From Thalassobaculum sp. OXR-137 (GTDB lineage: Bacteria > Pseudomonadota > Alphaproteobacteria > Thalassobaculales > Thalassobaculaceae): a DNA stretch of 64,000 nucleotides. Under the pieces are notes generated by a model that did not search any database, had not been told where the DNA came from, and saw nothing but the letters and a program-made list of their open reading frames with translations. The stretch lies in assembly GCF_034377285.1 (NCBI RefSeq), contig NZ_CP139715.1, positions 3,828,001-3,892,000 on the forward strand, given 5' to 3'. Of the stretch, positions 17,260 to 27,131 are shown piece after piece. Position 1 is the stretch's first letter. Each line of letters opens with the position of its first letter. The position numbers and the translations under genes are program-made.

Positions 17260-17356
17260 GGAGAGAGTGACTGACTTGCGGGACCTCGCGGAAAGACGGG
17301 GCCCGTGGCAACGGCGAGATCATCGCCAGAACCTGAACAGGAGACGGAGGTTGCAC

Positions 17357-18193
17357 ATGAACAAGTTCGCAATGTTGGGGGCCGTCGCAGCGCTTGGCGT
17401 GGCGGTCGCCGCCCCGGCTTCGGCCGAAACCATGAAGGTCGCCGCCGATGTGGGCTACGCGCCCCATGTGATGGCGGTGCCGGCCGGTGGGGTTGAAGGC
17501 TACAACATCGATCTCACCGCCGAGGCCGCCAAGCGCCTTGGCGTCGAGTACGAGGTCGTCGACCAGGAATGGTCCGGCATCTTCGCCGGCCTAGCCGCCG
17601 GCAAGTACGTCGCCATCATCGCCCCGACCACGGTCACCCAGGAGCGCGCCGAGAAGATGCTCTTCGGCGAGCCGTATTTCGAGGTGAACTACCAGTTCCT
17701 GGTGAAGCGCGGCGCGCCGCAGGTCGAGAAGCTGGAGGACCTGAAGGGCAAAACCATCGCGGTCAACAAGGGCAACTTCTACGACAAGTACCTGTCCGAG
17801 CGTGAGGCCGAGTACGGCTGGAAGATCGAGCGCTTCGGCAAGAATGCCGATGCCATCGCCGCGGTGGCCTCCGGTCGGGCCGACGCCAACTTCGCCGGCG
17901 ACACGGTGGTCGGCTGGACGGCGAAGAAGAACCCCCTGGTCGTCCCCTCCACGCTGGTCATCAAGTCGGGCAGCGTCGGCGCCTTCGCCTTCGACACCGC
18001 GAATGCCGAGCTGCGGGCCAAGTTCGAGAAGGTCATCGAGTGCATGAAGGCCGATGGCACGGTGGCGGCGATCCACGAGAAGTGGACCGGCCAGAAGCCG
18101 ATCGAAGGTGGTGCGGCCTACAAGGTCGAGCCCGGCATCGGCGTTCCGGGCATGCCCGGCTACGACGAAACCCCGTCCGGCAGCGGCTGCTGA
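17357..18193 (+). CDS. ABC transporter substrate-binding protein, polar amino acid (PAAT) family
   Basis: The protein has 278 aa; the ATG at 17357 follows GGAGACGGAGG. The N-terminal Sec signal [20 protein letters not shown] ends at ASA|ET. The mature protein has the family-3 binding-protein pattern ([44 protein letters not shown]). It binds a small polar or charged solute in the periplasm and passes it to the two permeases encoded at 19045 and 19732. Given the enzymes downstream, the ligand may be an amino-acid-like imide, ureide or amide and not a standard amino acid. Confidence 0.9.
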   Translation: MNKFAMLGAVAALGVAVAAPASAETMKVAADVGYAPHVMAVPAGGVEGYNIDLTAEAAKRLGVEYEVVDQEWSGIFAGLAAGKYVAIIAPTTVTQERAEKMLFGEPYFEVNYQFLVKRGAPQVEKLEDLKGKTIAVNKGNFYDKYLSEREAEYGWKIERFGKNADAIAAVASGRADANFAGDTVVGWTAKKNPLVVPSTLVIKSGSVGAFAFDTANAELRAKFEKVIECMKADGTVAAIHEKWTGQKPIEGGAAYKVEPGIGVPGMPGYDETPSGSGC

Positions 18194-18275
18194 GGATCCA
18201 ACCATCGCCGCCGGCCGCATCGTGGCCGGCGGCTCTCCGTTCCCTCCAGTCGTCCCCGTCCGCGCGAGGTCCCTA

Positions 18276-19037
<762 letters not shown>

Positions 19038-19044
19038 GGCGGAG

Positions 19045-19716
19045 ATGGAGCGCTTCCTCGATCAGTTCTTCAATCTGGAGGTCATGGCCCGTTACCTGCC
19101 GGACGTGGCGGCGGGTTTCGTGGTCACCATCCAGCTCGCCCTGTCGGTGATCGTAACCGGCCTCGCGCTTGGCCTGGTGCTGGCAATGGTCCGGGCGTTC
19201 CAGATCAGGCCGGTCAACTGGCTGATCATCCTGTTCGTGGACCTGTTCCGTGCCCTGCCGCCGCTGGTGATCCTGATCATCTTCTATTTCGGGCTGCCGT
19301 TCGTCGGCATCACCATGTCCGCGTTCGTCATCTCCTGGGTGGTGCTGGCCTCCGTGCTGGCCGCCTTCGCCGAGGAGATCTACTGGGCCGGCATCACCTC
19401 GGTGAACAAGGGCCAGTGGGAGGCGTCGCGCTCCACCGGCCTCGGCTTCACCCAGACCCTGTTCTACGTGGTGATCCCCCAGGCGATCCGGATGACCATC
19501 CCGCCGCTGACCAACCGCACCATCGCCATCACCAAGAACACGGCACTCGCCAGCGTGGTGACGGTGGAGGAGATGCTTACGGTGGCACAGACCTCGCTCG
19601 CCTATGCCGCCAATACGTCGCCCCTGACGATGGCGGCCATCGGCTACCTGCTGATTTTCTTCCCGCTCACCATGGCGTCGCGCTGGGTCGAGACCCGCTA
19701 CGCCTGGAAGCGGTGA
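19045..19716 (+). CDS. Amino acid-type ABC transporter permease (first subunit)
   Basis: The protein has 223 aa and starts 7 bp after the ATPase stop. About five membrane segments are visible, beginning YLPDVAAGFVVTIQLALSVI. The EAA loop WEASRSTGLGFTQ...VIPQAIRMTIPP faces the ATPase. It pairs with the permease encoded at 19732 to make a heterodimeric channel. It is PAAT family, of normal length. Confidence 0.92.
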   Translation: MERFLDQFFNLEVMARYLPDVAAGFVVTIQLALSVIVTGLALGLVLAMVRAFQIRPVNWLIILFVDLFRALPPLVILIIFYFGLPFVGITMSAFVISWVVLASVLAAFAEEIYWAGITSVNKGQWEASRSTGLGFTQTLFYVVIPQAIRMTIPPLTNRTIAITKNTALASVVTVEEMLTVAQTSLAYAANTSPLTMAAIGYLLIFFPLTMASRWVETRYAWKR

Positions 19717-19731
19717 GGGGGAGGGACGATC

Positions 19732-20412
19732 ATGCTCGACTGGGAAGTCATCAAGTTCAGTTTCTTCAACGAGGACAGCCTGCGCGAGGTCTGGCCGCTC
19801 CTGATGAGCGGCTGGTGGATGACCGTCAAGCTCTGCCTCGCCGTGGTGCCGCTGGGCTTCTGCTTCGGCGTGTTCCTGGCCACCGTGCACAGCTTCCATA
19901 TCCGCGCCCTGAATTGGGGGCTGGTGGTGTTCGTCGATTTCTTCCGCTCGATCCCGCCGCTGGTACTGCTGATCTACGTGACCTACGGCCTGCCGTTCTT
20001 CGGCTGGGACGTGCCGCCTTTCGCGGCGGTATTGGTCGCCTTCACCTTCAATTCCGGCAGCTACTACGGCGAGATCGTGCGTGCCGGCATCGAGAGCATA
20101 CCGGCCGGCCAGATGGAGGCGGCGCGCTCCACCGGCCTGACCCGGGTGCAGGCCATGATCTACGTGATCCTGCCCCAGGCCTTGCGCAACGTGGCGCCCG
20201 ACCTGACCTCCAATACGATCGAGCTGATCAAGGCGACGTCGATCGCCAGCGTCGTCGCCTTGCCGGAGCTGCTGCGCATGGGCCGGGTGGCCCAGGGACT
20301 TGTCTACAACGCCACGCCGCTGATGGCGGTGGCGGCGATCTATCTGCTGATGCTGTGGCCGATGGTCCGTCTGCTCTCCCGACTGGAGCGGCGGATGATG
20401 TCGGCGCGTTAA
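19732..20412 (+). CDS. Amino acid-type ABC transporter permease (second subunit)
   Basis: The protein has 226 aa and starts 15 bp after the preceding permease. The opening LMSGWWMTVKLCLAVVPLGF and the loop MEAARSTGLTRVQAMIYVIL followed by PQALRNVAPDL identify it as the partner PAAT permease. The last gene of the transporter, it is followed after 24 bp by the first catabolic enzyme gene, which has GAAGGGAG upstream. Confidence 0.92.
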   Translation: MLDWEVIKFSFFNEDSLREVWPLLMSGWWMTVKLCLAVVPLGFCFGVFLATVHSFHIRALNWGLVVFVDFFRSIPPLVLLIYVTYGLPFFGWDVPPFAAVLVAFTFNSGSYYGEIVRAGIESIPAGQMEAARSTGLTRVQAMIYVILPQALRNVAPDLTSNTIELIKATSIASVVALPELLRMGRVAQGLVYNATPLMAVAAIYLLMLWPMVRLLSRLERRMMSAR

Positions 20413-20436
20413 GAAACCAACCGAAGGGAGACTGAC

Positions 20437-21804
20437 ATGACCGGCTATCTGGATACGGTCTGCGACTTCATCGCCAACACCACGCTCGCGGATATCTCGC
20501 CGGCGGCGGTCGATCGGGGCCATCGTGTTTTCGCAGACACGATGGCCGCGATCGGCGCCGGTGCCCGCGAGCCGGAGGTGCAGGCGCTCAAGGCGAAACT
20601 CGTGCCCACTCCGGGCGGCGAGTCGAGCATCGTCGGCACCGGACAGCGCACCGAGGCGGCCAAGGCCGCGTTCCTCAACGGCACCGCCGGGACATTCCTG
20701 GAGTTGGACGAGGGCAACCAGTACAGCCGCGGCCATCCGGGTATCCACGCCATCCCGGCCGCCCTGGCGTTTGGCGAGGCGAACGGCAAGTCCGGTGCCG
20801 AAGTGCTGACCGCCGCGATCCTCGGCTACGAGATCGGCGCGCGCATCGGCATTTCCGCCAAGATCCTGCCGACCATGCACCCGCACGGCACCTGGGGCAC
20901 CGTGGGTGCGGCCGTCGCCGTCGCCAAGCTGGCCGGCGCGAATGCCGCCCAGGTGCGCGAGACCATCAACGTCGCTTCCAGCCTGGGGCTCGCCACCAGC
21001 CGGCAGACCATGCTGCAAGGCGGCACGGTACGGAACTCCTTCGCCGGTTTCTCGGGGCAGATGGGCATCCTCGCCTGGCAGATGGTGGAGAGCGGTTTCA
21101 CCGGGGAAGCCGACGGCCTGTCCACCATTTGGGGCACGGTGATCTCCACCGAGTGGAAGCCAGAGGAGATGACCCGCGAGCTCGGCTCGCGCTGGGAGAT
21201 CGCCCGTAACTATTTCAAGCGCCACGCCTGCTGCCGCTACAACCACGGCACCCTCGACGCCCTGGCGATGATCGTCGACAAGCGCGGCGGCCTGAACCCG
21301 GACGAGGTGCAAAAGGTGCGGGTGGAGACGTATTCCCTCGCCGCCCAGCTCAGCGACACCTCGCCGAAGAACACGCTGGCCGGCAAGTTCTCCGTGCCCT
21401 TCGCCGTCGCCTCGACCTTGATCAACAAGTCGAGCGGCGTGGAGAGCTTCACCTGGGACAAGGTGCTCGACGAGAAGATCCAGGCCTTCGCCGACAAGGT
21501 CGAGGTCGCCGAGGATCCGGCCCTGACCGCCCTGATGCCGGACTTCCGCCCGGCCCGGGTGATCGTCACCCTGACCGACGGCACCGTGCTGGAAGCGGAG
21601 ACCAAGACCAACCGGGGCGATACCGAGGATCCCTACGACGATGCCGAGCTCGACCGGAAGTATACCGAGCTGACCAGCCTGGTCTGGCCGGACGCCGTCG
21701 CGCGCGGGATCTACGAGGACTGCTTCCGACTGGAAGAGCTGGACGACATCAACGCGCTGACCCGACGGCTGAATGCGGTCGACCTCGCCGAGGCGGGGGA
21801 GTAA
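20437..21804 (+). CDS. MmgE/PrpD family protein
   Basis: The protein has 455 aa. The MmgE/PrpD pattern is clear: the helical N-terminal domain contains ELDEGNQYSRGHPGIHAIPA and HPHGTWGTVGAA, and the second domain starts near residue 265 (KRHACCRYNHGTLDA). Known members are 2-methylcitrate dehydratase, cis-aconitate decarboxylase and iminodisuccinate epimerase, all acting on small carboxylic acids. In this operon it may dehydrate or isomerise a di- or tricarboxylate before the lyase encoded next door. The precise reaction cannot be read from sequence. Confidence 0.85.
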   Translation: MTGYLDTVCDFIANTTLADISPAAVDRGHRVFADTMAAIGAGAREPEVQALKAKLVPTPGGESSIVGTGQRTEAAKAAFLNGTAGTFLELDEGNQYSRGHPGIHAIPAALAFGEANGKSGAEVLTAAILGYEIGARIGISAKILPTMHPHGTWGTVGAAVAVAKLAGANAAQVRETINVASSLGLATSRQTMLQGGTVRNSFAGFSGQMGILAWQMVESGFTGEADGLSTIWGTVISTEWKPEEMTRELGSRWEIARNYFKRHACCRYNHGTLDALAMIVDKRGGLNPDEVQKVRVETYSLAAQLSDTSPKNTLAGKFSVPFAVASTLINKSSGVESFTWDKVLDEKIQAFADKVEVAEDPALTALMPDFRPARVIVTLTDGTVLEAETKTNRGDTEDPYDDAELDRKYTELTSLVWPDAVARGIYEDCFRLEELDDINALTRRLNAVDLAEAGE

Positions 21805-21810
21805 CGACCC

Positions 21811-22731
21811 ATGACCGAAACGACGGAACGGATGCGCGCCCTGCTGAAGGGCGACGGCATCGTGCTGGCACCCGGATGCTGGGACGCGCTGACCGGCCTG
21901 CTGGTCGAGCAGGCCGGATTCGACGCCGCCTATGTCAGCGGGGCAAGCATCGCCTACTCACGGCTCGGCCGCCCGGATATCGGGCTGATGGGCCTGCGCG
22001 AGATCGCCGACACCCTGACCGCGATCCGCGAGCGGATCTCCATCCCGATGATCGTCGACGGCGATAATGGCCACGGCAACGCCCTCAGCGTGCAGCGCAC
22101 GGTGCGCGAATACGAGCGGGCCGGGGCCGACGTCATCCAGCTCGAGGACCAGTCGCTGCCGAAACGCTGCGGCCACCTCAAGGGCAAGGGGCTGGTCAGT
22201 GCCGACGAGATGGTCGGCAAGCTCCACGCCGCACTGGATGCCCGGCGGGACGCGCTGATCATGGCCCGCACCGACGCCATCGCCGTGGAAGGATTCGAGG
22301 CTGCCCTGGACAGAGCCGAGCGCTATGTCGAGGCCGGCGTCGACCTGCTCTTCGTCGAGGCGCCGGAGAACGACGACCAGATCGCCGAGATCTCCCGCCG
22401 CTTCGCCGGCCGTGTGCCGCTGCTCGCCAACATGGTGGAGGGCGGAGCGACACCGATCCGCTCCACCCAGCAGATGGCGGAACACGGCTTCAAGGTTGTG
22501 ATCTTCCCGGGCGGCACCGCTCGGGCGATGGTCCCGACCCTGCAGGGCTATTTCGCCTCGCTCAAAGAGCACGGCACCACCGCGCCCTGGCGCGACCGGA
22601 TGCTCGACCTCACGGGCCTCAACGACGTGCTGGGCACGCCGGAGATGCTCGCAGAGGGCGCCAAATACGACGCCGCCACGGTGGCACAGAATGCAACTCG
22701 CAAAGGAACTGGAACAGATGGGGACGATTGA
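21811..22731 (+). CDS. Isocitrate lyase/PEP mutase superfamily carboxylic acid lyase
   Basis: The protein has 306 aa. The fold's metal and substrate residues are visible: YVSGASIAYSRLGRPD, VDGDNGHGN with the metal-binding aspartates, QLEDQ, and the gating loop LPKRCGHLKGKGL. A cysteine in the K-R-C-G-H loop is the mark of true lyases (2-methylisocitrate, dimethylmalate or related) as opposed to mutases and phosphonate hydrolases. It should split a substituted malate or citrate-like acid into two keto/carboxylic acids. Oxaloacetate decarboxylase is another option. Its last 14 bases overlap the preferred start of the next gene. Confidence 0.85.
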   Translation: MTETTERMRALLKGDGIVLAPGCWDALTGLLVEQAGFDAAYVSGASIAYSRLGRPDIGLMGLREIADTLTAIRERISIPMIVDGDNGHGNALSVQRTVREYERAGADVIQLEDQSLPKRCGHLKGKGLVSADEMVGKLHAALDARRDALIMARTDAIAVEGFEAALDRAERYVEAGVDLLFVEAPENDDQIAEISRRFAGRVPLLANMVEGGATPIRSTQQMAEHGFKVVIFPGGTARAMVPTLQGYFASLKEHGTTAPWRDRMLDLTGLNDVLGTPEMLAEGAKYDAATVAQNATRKGTGTDGDD

Positions 22732-24454
22732 TCCCGTCACGCTGGCGGTCTTGAACGGCCGTCTGGAGCAGATCGCGGACGAAATGGACGCCACGCTGTT
22801 CCGCAGCGCCTTCAACCCGATCATCGCCGAGGCCCACGACGCCTCGCACGGGCTGTATCACGCCGAAACCGGCGAGACCCTGGTGCAGGGCAAGTCCGGC
22901 CTGCCGATCTTCGTCGGCGCCATGGCCTTCGCGGTGAAGACCGTGATCGACAAGGCGGCGCGGGACGGCGGCCTGGAAGAGGGTGACGTCTACATCTTCA
23001 ACGACCCGTATGACGGCGGCACGCACCTGTCCGACTTCCGGCTGGTGCAGCCGATCTTCCGGGACGGCAAGGTGTTCTGCTACTTGGCCTCGGTCGGTCA
23101 TTACCACGATGTCGGCGGCAACGTGCCGGGCAACTACAACCCGGCGGCCACGGAGAGCTTCCAGGAAGGCTTCCTGATGCCGCCGGTGAAGCTCTTCGAG
23201 GCCGGTCGCTTCCGCCAGGACGTGGTCGACATCCTGCAGGCCAACTCGCGCCTGCCGAACAGCCTCTACGGCGACCTGAACGGCCAGATCAACGCCCTCA
23301 AGCTGGGCGAGGGACGGCTGAAGGACCTGCTGGACGAGTATGGCGACGCCACCGTCGCCACCGCCTTCGAGGAGCTGAAGAGCCGGGCCGCCGCCCTGAT
23401 GCGGGCGCAGATCGCGTCCCTGCCGGACGGCACCTACCGGGCCAAGGACTTCCTCGACAATGACGGCATCGTCGACGAGGCATTGCCGCTGGAGTTGGCG
23501 ATCACCGTCTCCGGCGACCGGTTGACCCTGGATTTCACCGGCTCGGCGCCGCCCTGTCTCGGCCCGGTGAACATCGCCCGGTCGACCACGGTCGCGGCCT
23601 GTTACGTGGCGATGAAGCACATCTTTCAGGAAGTGCCGGCCAATGCCGGCGTGCTGGAACCGATCGACTTCGTCATCCCGGAGCATTCCATTCTGGCGGC
23701 CAAGGCGCCGCGCCCTGTCGGCGGCTATACCGAGACCATTCTGCGGCTGATCGATCTCAGCTTTCAGGCCCTGGCCCAGGCCGCACCCGAGCGGGTCAAC
23801 GGCTGCGCCTACGGCACCATCAACGCCCTGTCCCTGGCCGGCTACCGGCGCGAAGACGGGCGTCGCTGGGTCATGTTCAGCTTCTTCGGCGGCGGCCATG
23901 GCGGCCATCCGGAGGGTGACGGCCTGAACCACGGCAACGCGCCGATCTCCACCGCCACCATCCCGCCGCTGGAGATCCTGGAGGCGGCCTATCCGGTGAT
24001 GTTCCGGCAGTGGGCCCTGCGCGAGGATTCCGGCGGGCCGGGCCGCAATCGCGGCGGTCTCGGCGCGGTCTACGAGATCGAGTTGCTGGAGGAGAAGGCG
24101 GAGGCCTTCCTGTTCGGCGAGCGCGGCCGCTACGCCCCGTCCGGCGTCGTCGGCGGCGAGGCGGCGGCGCTGAACCGCTTCACCTATCCGGCAGGCCCGG
24201 AAGGTGGGGAGGCGCATCCACCGATGGCCTCCAAGATGGTCGGCATCAAGCTGATCAAGGGCCAGTCCGTTCTGCTGGAGACGCCGGGCGGCGGCGGTTA
24301 CGGCGCGCCGGGCGAACGGAAACCCGCCCGCGTGGCCGAGGATGTCCGCCTCGGCTATGTCAGCGTGGCCTCCGCCCGCGACCGGTACCGGGTCGTCGTC
24401 TCCGAAGACGGCACCCTCGATGAAAAAGCGACCAGCGAGCTCCGAGCAGCATGA
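22718..24454 (+). CDS. hyuB: Hydantoinase B / 5-oxoprolinase B subunit (HyuB family)
   Basis: The protein has 578 aa from the ATG at 22718 (MGTIDPVTLAVLNGRLEQIA, the usual N-terminus; AAAGGAA about 10 nt upstream). An ATG at 22691 is in frame. Signatures are NPIIAEAHDASHGLY, VYIFNDPYDGGTHLSD, YHDVGGNVPG and the glycine-rich end LLETPGGGGYG. HyuB works with HyuA in ATP-dependent opening of five-membered cyclic amides (N-methylhydantoin, 5-oxoproline) or in related carboxylases. The gene for subunit A starts inside its stop codon, so the pair is co-translated. Confidence 0.9.
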   Translation: MGTIDPVTLAVLNGRLEQIADEMDATLFRSAFNPIIAEAHDASHGLYHAETGETLVQGKSGLPIFVGAMAFAVKTVIDKAARDGGLEEGDVYIFNDPYDGGTHLSDFRLVQPIFRDGKVFCYLASVGHYHDVGGNVPGNYNPAATESFQEGFLMPPVKLFEAGRFRQDVVDILQANSRLPNSLYGDLNGQINALKLGEGRLKDLLDEYGDATVATAFEELKSRAAALMRAQIASLPDGTYRAKDFLDNDGIVDEALPLELAITVSGDRLTLDFTGSAPPCLGPVNIARSTTVAACYVAMKHIFQEVPANAGVLEPIDFVIPEHSILAAKAPRPVGGYTETILRLIDLSFQALAQAAPERVNGCAYGTINALSLAGYRREDGRRWVMFSFFGGGHGGHPEGDGLNHGNAPISTATIPPLEILEAAYPVMFRQWALREDSGGPGRNRGGLGAVYEIELLEEKAEAFLFGERGRYAPSGVVGGEAAALNRFTYPAGPEGGEAHPPMASKMVGIKLIKGQSVLLETPGGGGYGAPGERKPARVAEDVRLGYVSVASARDRYRVVVSEDGTLDEKATSELRAA

Positions 24455-26511
24455 GCACGAACACCCCCCATCTCATTGCCGGCGTCGATGTCGGCGGCAC
24501 CTTCACCGATGTCTTCGTCCTGGACGAGGCGGCGGGCATCGCGCGCGTCGCCAAGGTTCCCTCCACTCCGGCGAACCAGGCGGTCGGTTTCCTGTCGGGC
24601 CTGGAGGCCGGGGCAGGGGATCTGACCGCCCTGTCCACCGTCGTCCACGGCACCACCGTCGGCACCAACGCCCTGCTGGAGCGCAAGGGAGCGGTCACCG
24701 GCGTGATCACCACCGCCGGATTCCGCGACGTCCTGGAAATGCGACGGCGCGACCGGCCGCAGACCTGGGGCCTGTGGGGCCAGTTCGTCCCGGTCGTGCC
24801 GCGCGACCGGCGGCTTGAGGTCGGCGAGCGCACCCTGGCCGACGGCACCGTGCGCCAGGCGGTCGATCCCGAGGAGGTGAAGGCGGCGGCCCAGCGGCTG
24901 CAGGATCTCGGCTGCGAGGCCGTGGCCATCGTCTTCATCAACGCCTATGCCAATGACGCGAACGAGCGCGCCGCCCTGGAGGCGCTGCGCTCGGTCTGGC
25001 CGAACGACTACATTACCGCCAGCCATCAGATCGTGCCCGAGATCCGCGAGTTCGAGCGCAGCTCGACGGCGGCGCTCAACGCCTATCTTCAGCCGCCGGT
25101 CGGCCGCTACCTCGCCCGCCTGGAACAGGCCCTGGGCGAAGCCAGCTCCCCGGCCCAGGTGCTGATCGTGCAGTCGAACGGCGGCGTGATGAGCCTGGAC
25201 ACAGCCCGCAAGGTGCCGGTCCGCACGGCCCTGTCCGGCCCGGCGGCCGGCGTGACGGCGGCGGCGCATATCGGCTCGGTCGCGGGCTATCCCAACCTCA
25301 TCACCTGCGACATGGGCGGCACGTCCTTCGACGTCTCCCTGGTGGTCGAGGGCGAGAGTGCCCTGGCCGCCCAGACCTCCATCGATTTCGGTCTGGTCGT
25401 GCGCTCTCCGATGATCGAGATCATCACCATCGGCGCCGGCGGCGGCTCCATCGCCCGGGTCGATGCCGGCGGCCTGCTGCAGGTCGGTCCGGAAAGTGCC
25501 GGCTCCGACCCGGGTCCGGTCTGCTACGGGCTCGGCAATACCCGGCCGACCGTGACCGATGCCAATCTGGTGCTCGGCCGAATCAACGCCGACCGTCCCA
25601 TCGGCGGCAAGCTGGACAAGCTGGACGTGGCGGCGGCCAGACAGGCGATCACCGACCATGTGGCGATCCCGCTGGGTCTGGAAACGCCAGAAGCGGCGGC
25701 CGAAGCGATCATCCGTGTCGCCAATGCCAAGATGGCCGGCGCCATCCGCGTCGTCTCCATCGAGCGAGGCCACGATCCCAAGGAGTTCGTCGCGGTGCCG
25801 TTCGGCGGTGGCGGCTCGCTCCATGCCGGCGCCCTGATCAGGGAAGTCGGATTGAAGAAGGCCCTGGTCCCGCGCTATCCGGGCGTGACAAGCGCGCTCG
25901 GCTGCACGATCGCCGATCTGCGCCAGGACTTCGTGGAGACCTGGAACGTCCTGCTGGACGAGCTGGACGCAGAGGCCCTGCGGGCGGCCATCGACCGGCT
26001 GGAAGGCGAGGGGACCAAGACCGTCAAGGGCGCGGGCGTGACCCTGGAAGGCATGGAGACGGTGGTCGAACTCGACATGCTCTATGTCGGGCAGACCCAT
26101 ACCGTGGCGGTGCCGATCGACGCCGCCAAGGGCAAGCCCGTCGACAAGCAGGCGGTGGGTGCGGCCTTCGAGGCGGCCTATTCGGCCACCTACGGCCGGC
26201 TGCTCAAGGGCATCCCCATGCGGATCCTGAACTTGCGGGTGGCGGTGGTGGGCAAGCGTCCGCGCTTCGACCTGTCGCTTCTCGCTCCGGAAGCCGGCAC
26301 GACGGTCGAAGGCGCGGTCCGCGGCACCCGTAACGTCTATGTGGACGGCGCCTGGCACGAGGCCACCATCGTCGACCGTCTGGCGCTGCCGGCCGGCGCC
26401 GAGATCAAGGGCCCGGCCGTGCTGGAGCAGAGCGACACCACCATCCTCATCGAGCCGGGACTGGTCGGTGAGGTGGACACCTACGGCAACGTGCTGATCG
26501 GAGAGGCCTAA
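24451..26511 (+). CDS. hyuA: Hydantoinase A / 5-oxoprolinase A subunit (HyuA family)
   Basis: The protein has 686 aa, a typical length. It opens with the ATP-binding motif GVDVGGTFTDVFVLD of the hexokinase/actin-like fold, followed by VVHGTTVGTNALLERKGA, TCDMGGTSFDVSL and the second phosphate loop IGAGGGSIARVD. HyuA phosphorylates the cyclic amide or ureide using ATP; HyuB completes ring opening. Start codon and hyuB stop overlap (ATGA), and its own stop overlaps the next start (TAATG). 5-oxoproline, N-methylhydantoin and acetophenone are all possible substrate types, so only the family is certain. Confidence 0.92.
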   Translation: MSTNTPHLIAGVDVGGTFTDVFVLDEAAGIARVAKVPSTPANQAVGFLSGLEAGAGDLTALSTVVHGTTVGTNALLERKGAVTGVITTAGFRDVLEMRRRDRPQTWGLWGQFVPVVPRDRRLEVGERTLADGTVRQAVDPEEVKAAAQRLQDLGCEAVAIVFINAYANDANERAALEALRSVWPNDYITASHQIVPEIREFERSSTAALNAYLQPPVGRYLARLEQALGEASSPAQVLIVQSNGGVMSLDTARKVPVRTALSGPAAGVTAAAHIGSVAGYPNLITCDMGGTSFDVSLVVEGESALAAQTSIDFGLVVRSPMIEIITIGAGGGSIARVDAGGLLQVGPESAGSDPGPVCYGLGNTRPTVTDANLVLGRINADRPIGGKLDKLDVAAARQAITDHVAIPLGLETPEAAAEAIIRVANAKMAGAIRVVSIERGHDPKEFVAVPFGGGGSLHAGALIREVGLKKALVPRYPGVTSALGCTIADLRQDFVETWNVLLDELDAEALRAAIDRLEGEGTKTVKGAGVTLEGMETVVELDMLYVGQTHTVAVPIDAAKGKPVDKQAVGAAFEAAYSATYGRLLKGIPMRILNLRVAVVGKRPRFDLSLLAPEAGTTVEGAVRGTRNVYVDGAWHEATIVDRLALPAGAEIKGPAVLEQSDTTILIEPGLVGEVDTYGNVLIGEA

Positions 26512-27131
26512 TGAGCGGCGACCTCGCGTTCCCGGATCCGTCGGCCACCGCCCTGGTGCTGGTCGACCTGCAGAACGACTTCATCCACCCGGATGGCGCC
26601 TATGCAAGGGGCGGAGCGAAGGCGGACGAGATCGCGGCCCTGCCGGCCCGTCTGGCACCCCTGGCCGAGGCGGTGCGGGCGAAGGGAGGGTGGATCGTCT
26701 CCACCCACTTCACCCTGGTGCCGGGCAAGGGCGGCGAGCCGATGATCTCGCCGCACCTGAAGGCCATCCGGCCGTTCCTGCGCAAGGGCGACTTCCTGTC
26801 CGGCGGCTGGGGCCACGACGTGGTCGACGCACTACAGCCCATCGATCTCAAGGTAGAGAAGGTCGCGTTTTCAGCCTTCTATATGAGTCGGCTCGAGTGG
26901 GTTCTGAGGAAGGCCGGCATTACCACGCTGATCTTCGGCGGCATCGTGACCAATGGCGGCGTCGCCTCCACGGTGCGCGACGCCCATGTCCGGGACCTCG
27001 AGACGGTGGTGCTGGAGGACGGCTGTGCGGCCTTCTCCGAGCAGGTCCATCGTACCGCCATCGACGCCCTGCGGCCGGTCAGCACCGTGGCGACCATCGC
27101 CGAAGTGGCCGCCGCCTGGGAGGCGGCCTGA
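26511..27131 (+). CDS. Isochorismatase-fold hydrolase lacking the catalytic cysteine
   Basis: The protein has 206 aa. The fold is clear: ALVLVDLQNDF gives the catalytic aspartate (D19) and VEKVAFSAFYMS gives the catalytic lysine (K117). In amidases of this family the nucleophilic cysteine sits in a TN-x-C-V motif before the S/T-x-R-D-A helix. Here the motif is TNGGVASTVRDA, with glycine (G150) at the cysteine position. True isochorismatases such as EntB also have glycine there and hydrolyse a vinyl ether without a nucleophile, so this enzyme is probably not an N-carbamoyl amidase. It lies directly between hyuA and the flavoprotein gene and is coupled to both. Confidence 0.85.
   Translation: MSGDLAFPDPSATALVLVDLQNDFIHPDGAYARGGAKADEIAALPARLAPLAEAVRAKGGWIVSTHFTLVPGKGGEPMISPHLKAIRPFLRKGDFLSGGWGHDVVDALQPIDLKVEKVAFSAFYMSRLEWVLRKAGITTLIFGGIVTNGGVASTVRDAHVRDLETVVLEDGCAAFSEQVHRTAIDALRPVSTVATIAEVAAAWEAA

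Noticed and set aside
22718-27131. Creatinine/N-methylhydantoin to sarcosine pathway
   Set aside because: HyuA/HyuB fit, but the isochorismatase-fold enzyme lacks the amidase cysteine, and no creatinine deaminase or sarcosine oxidase is present.
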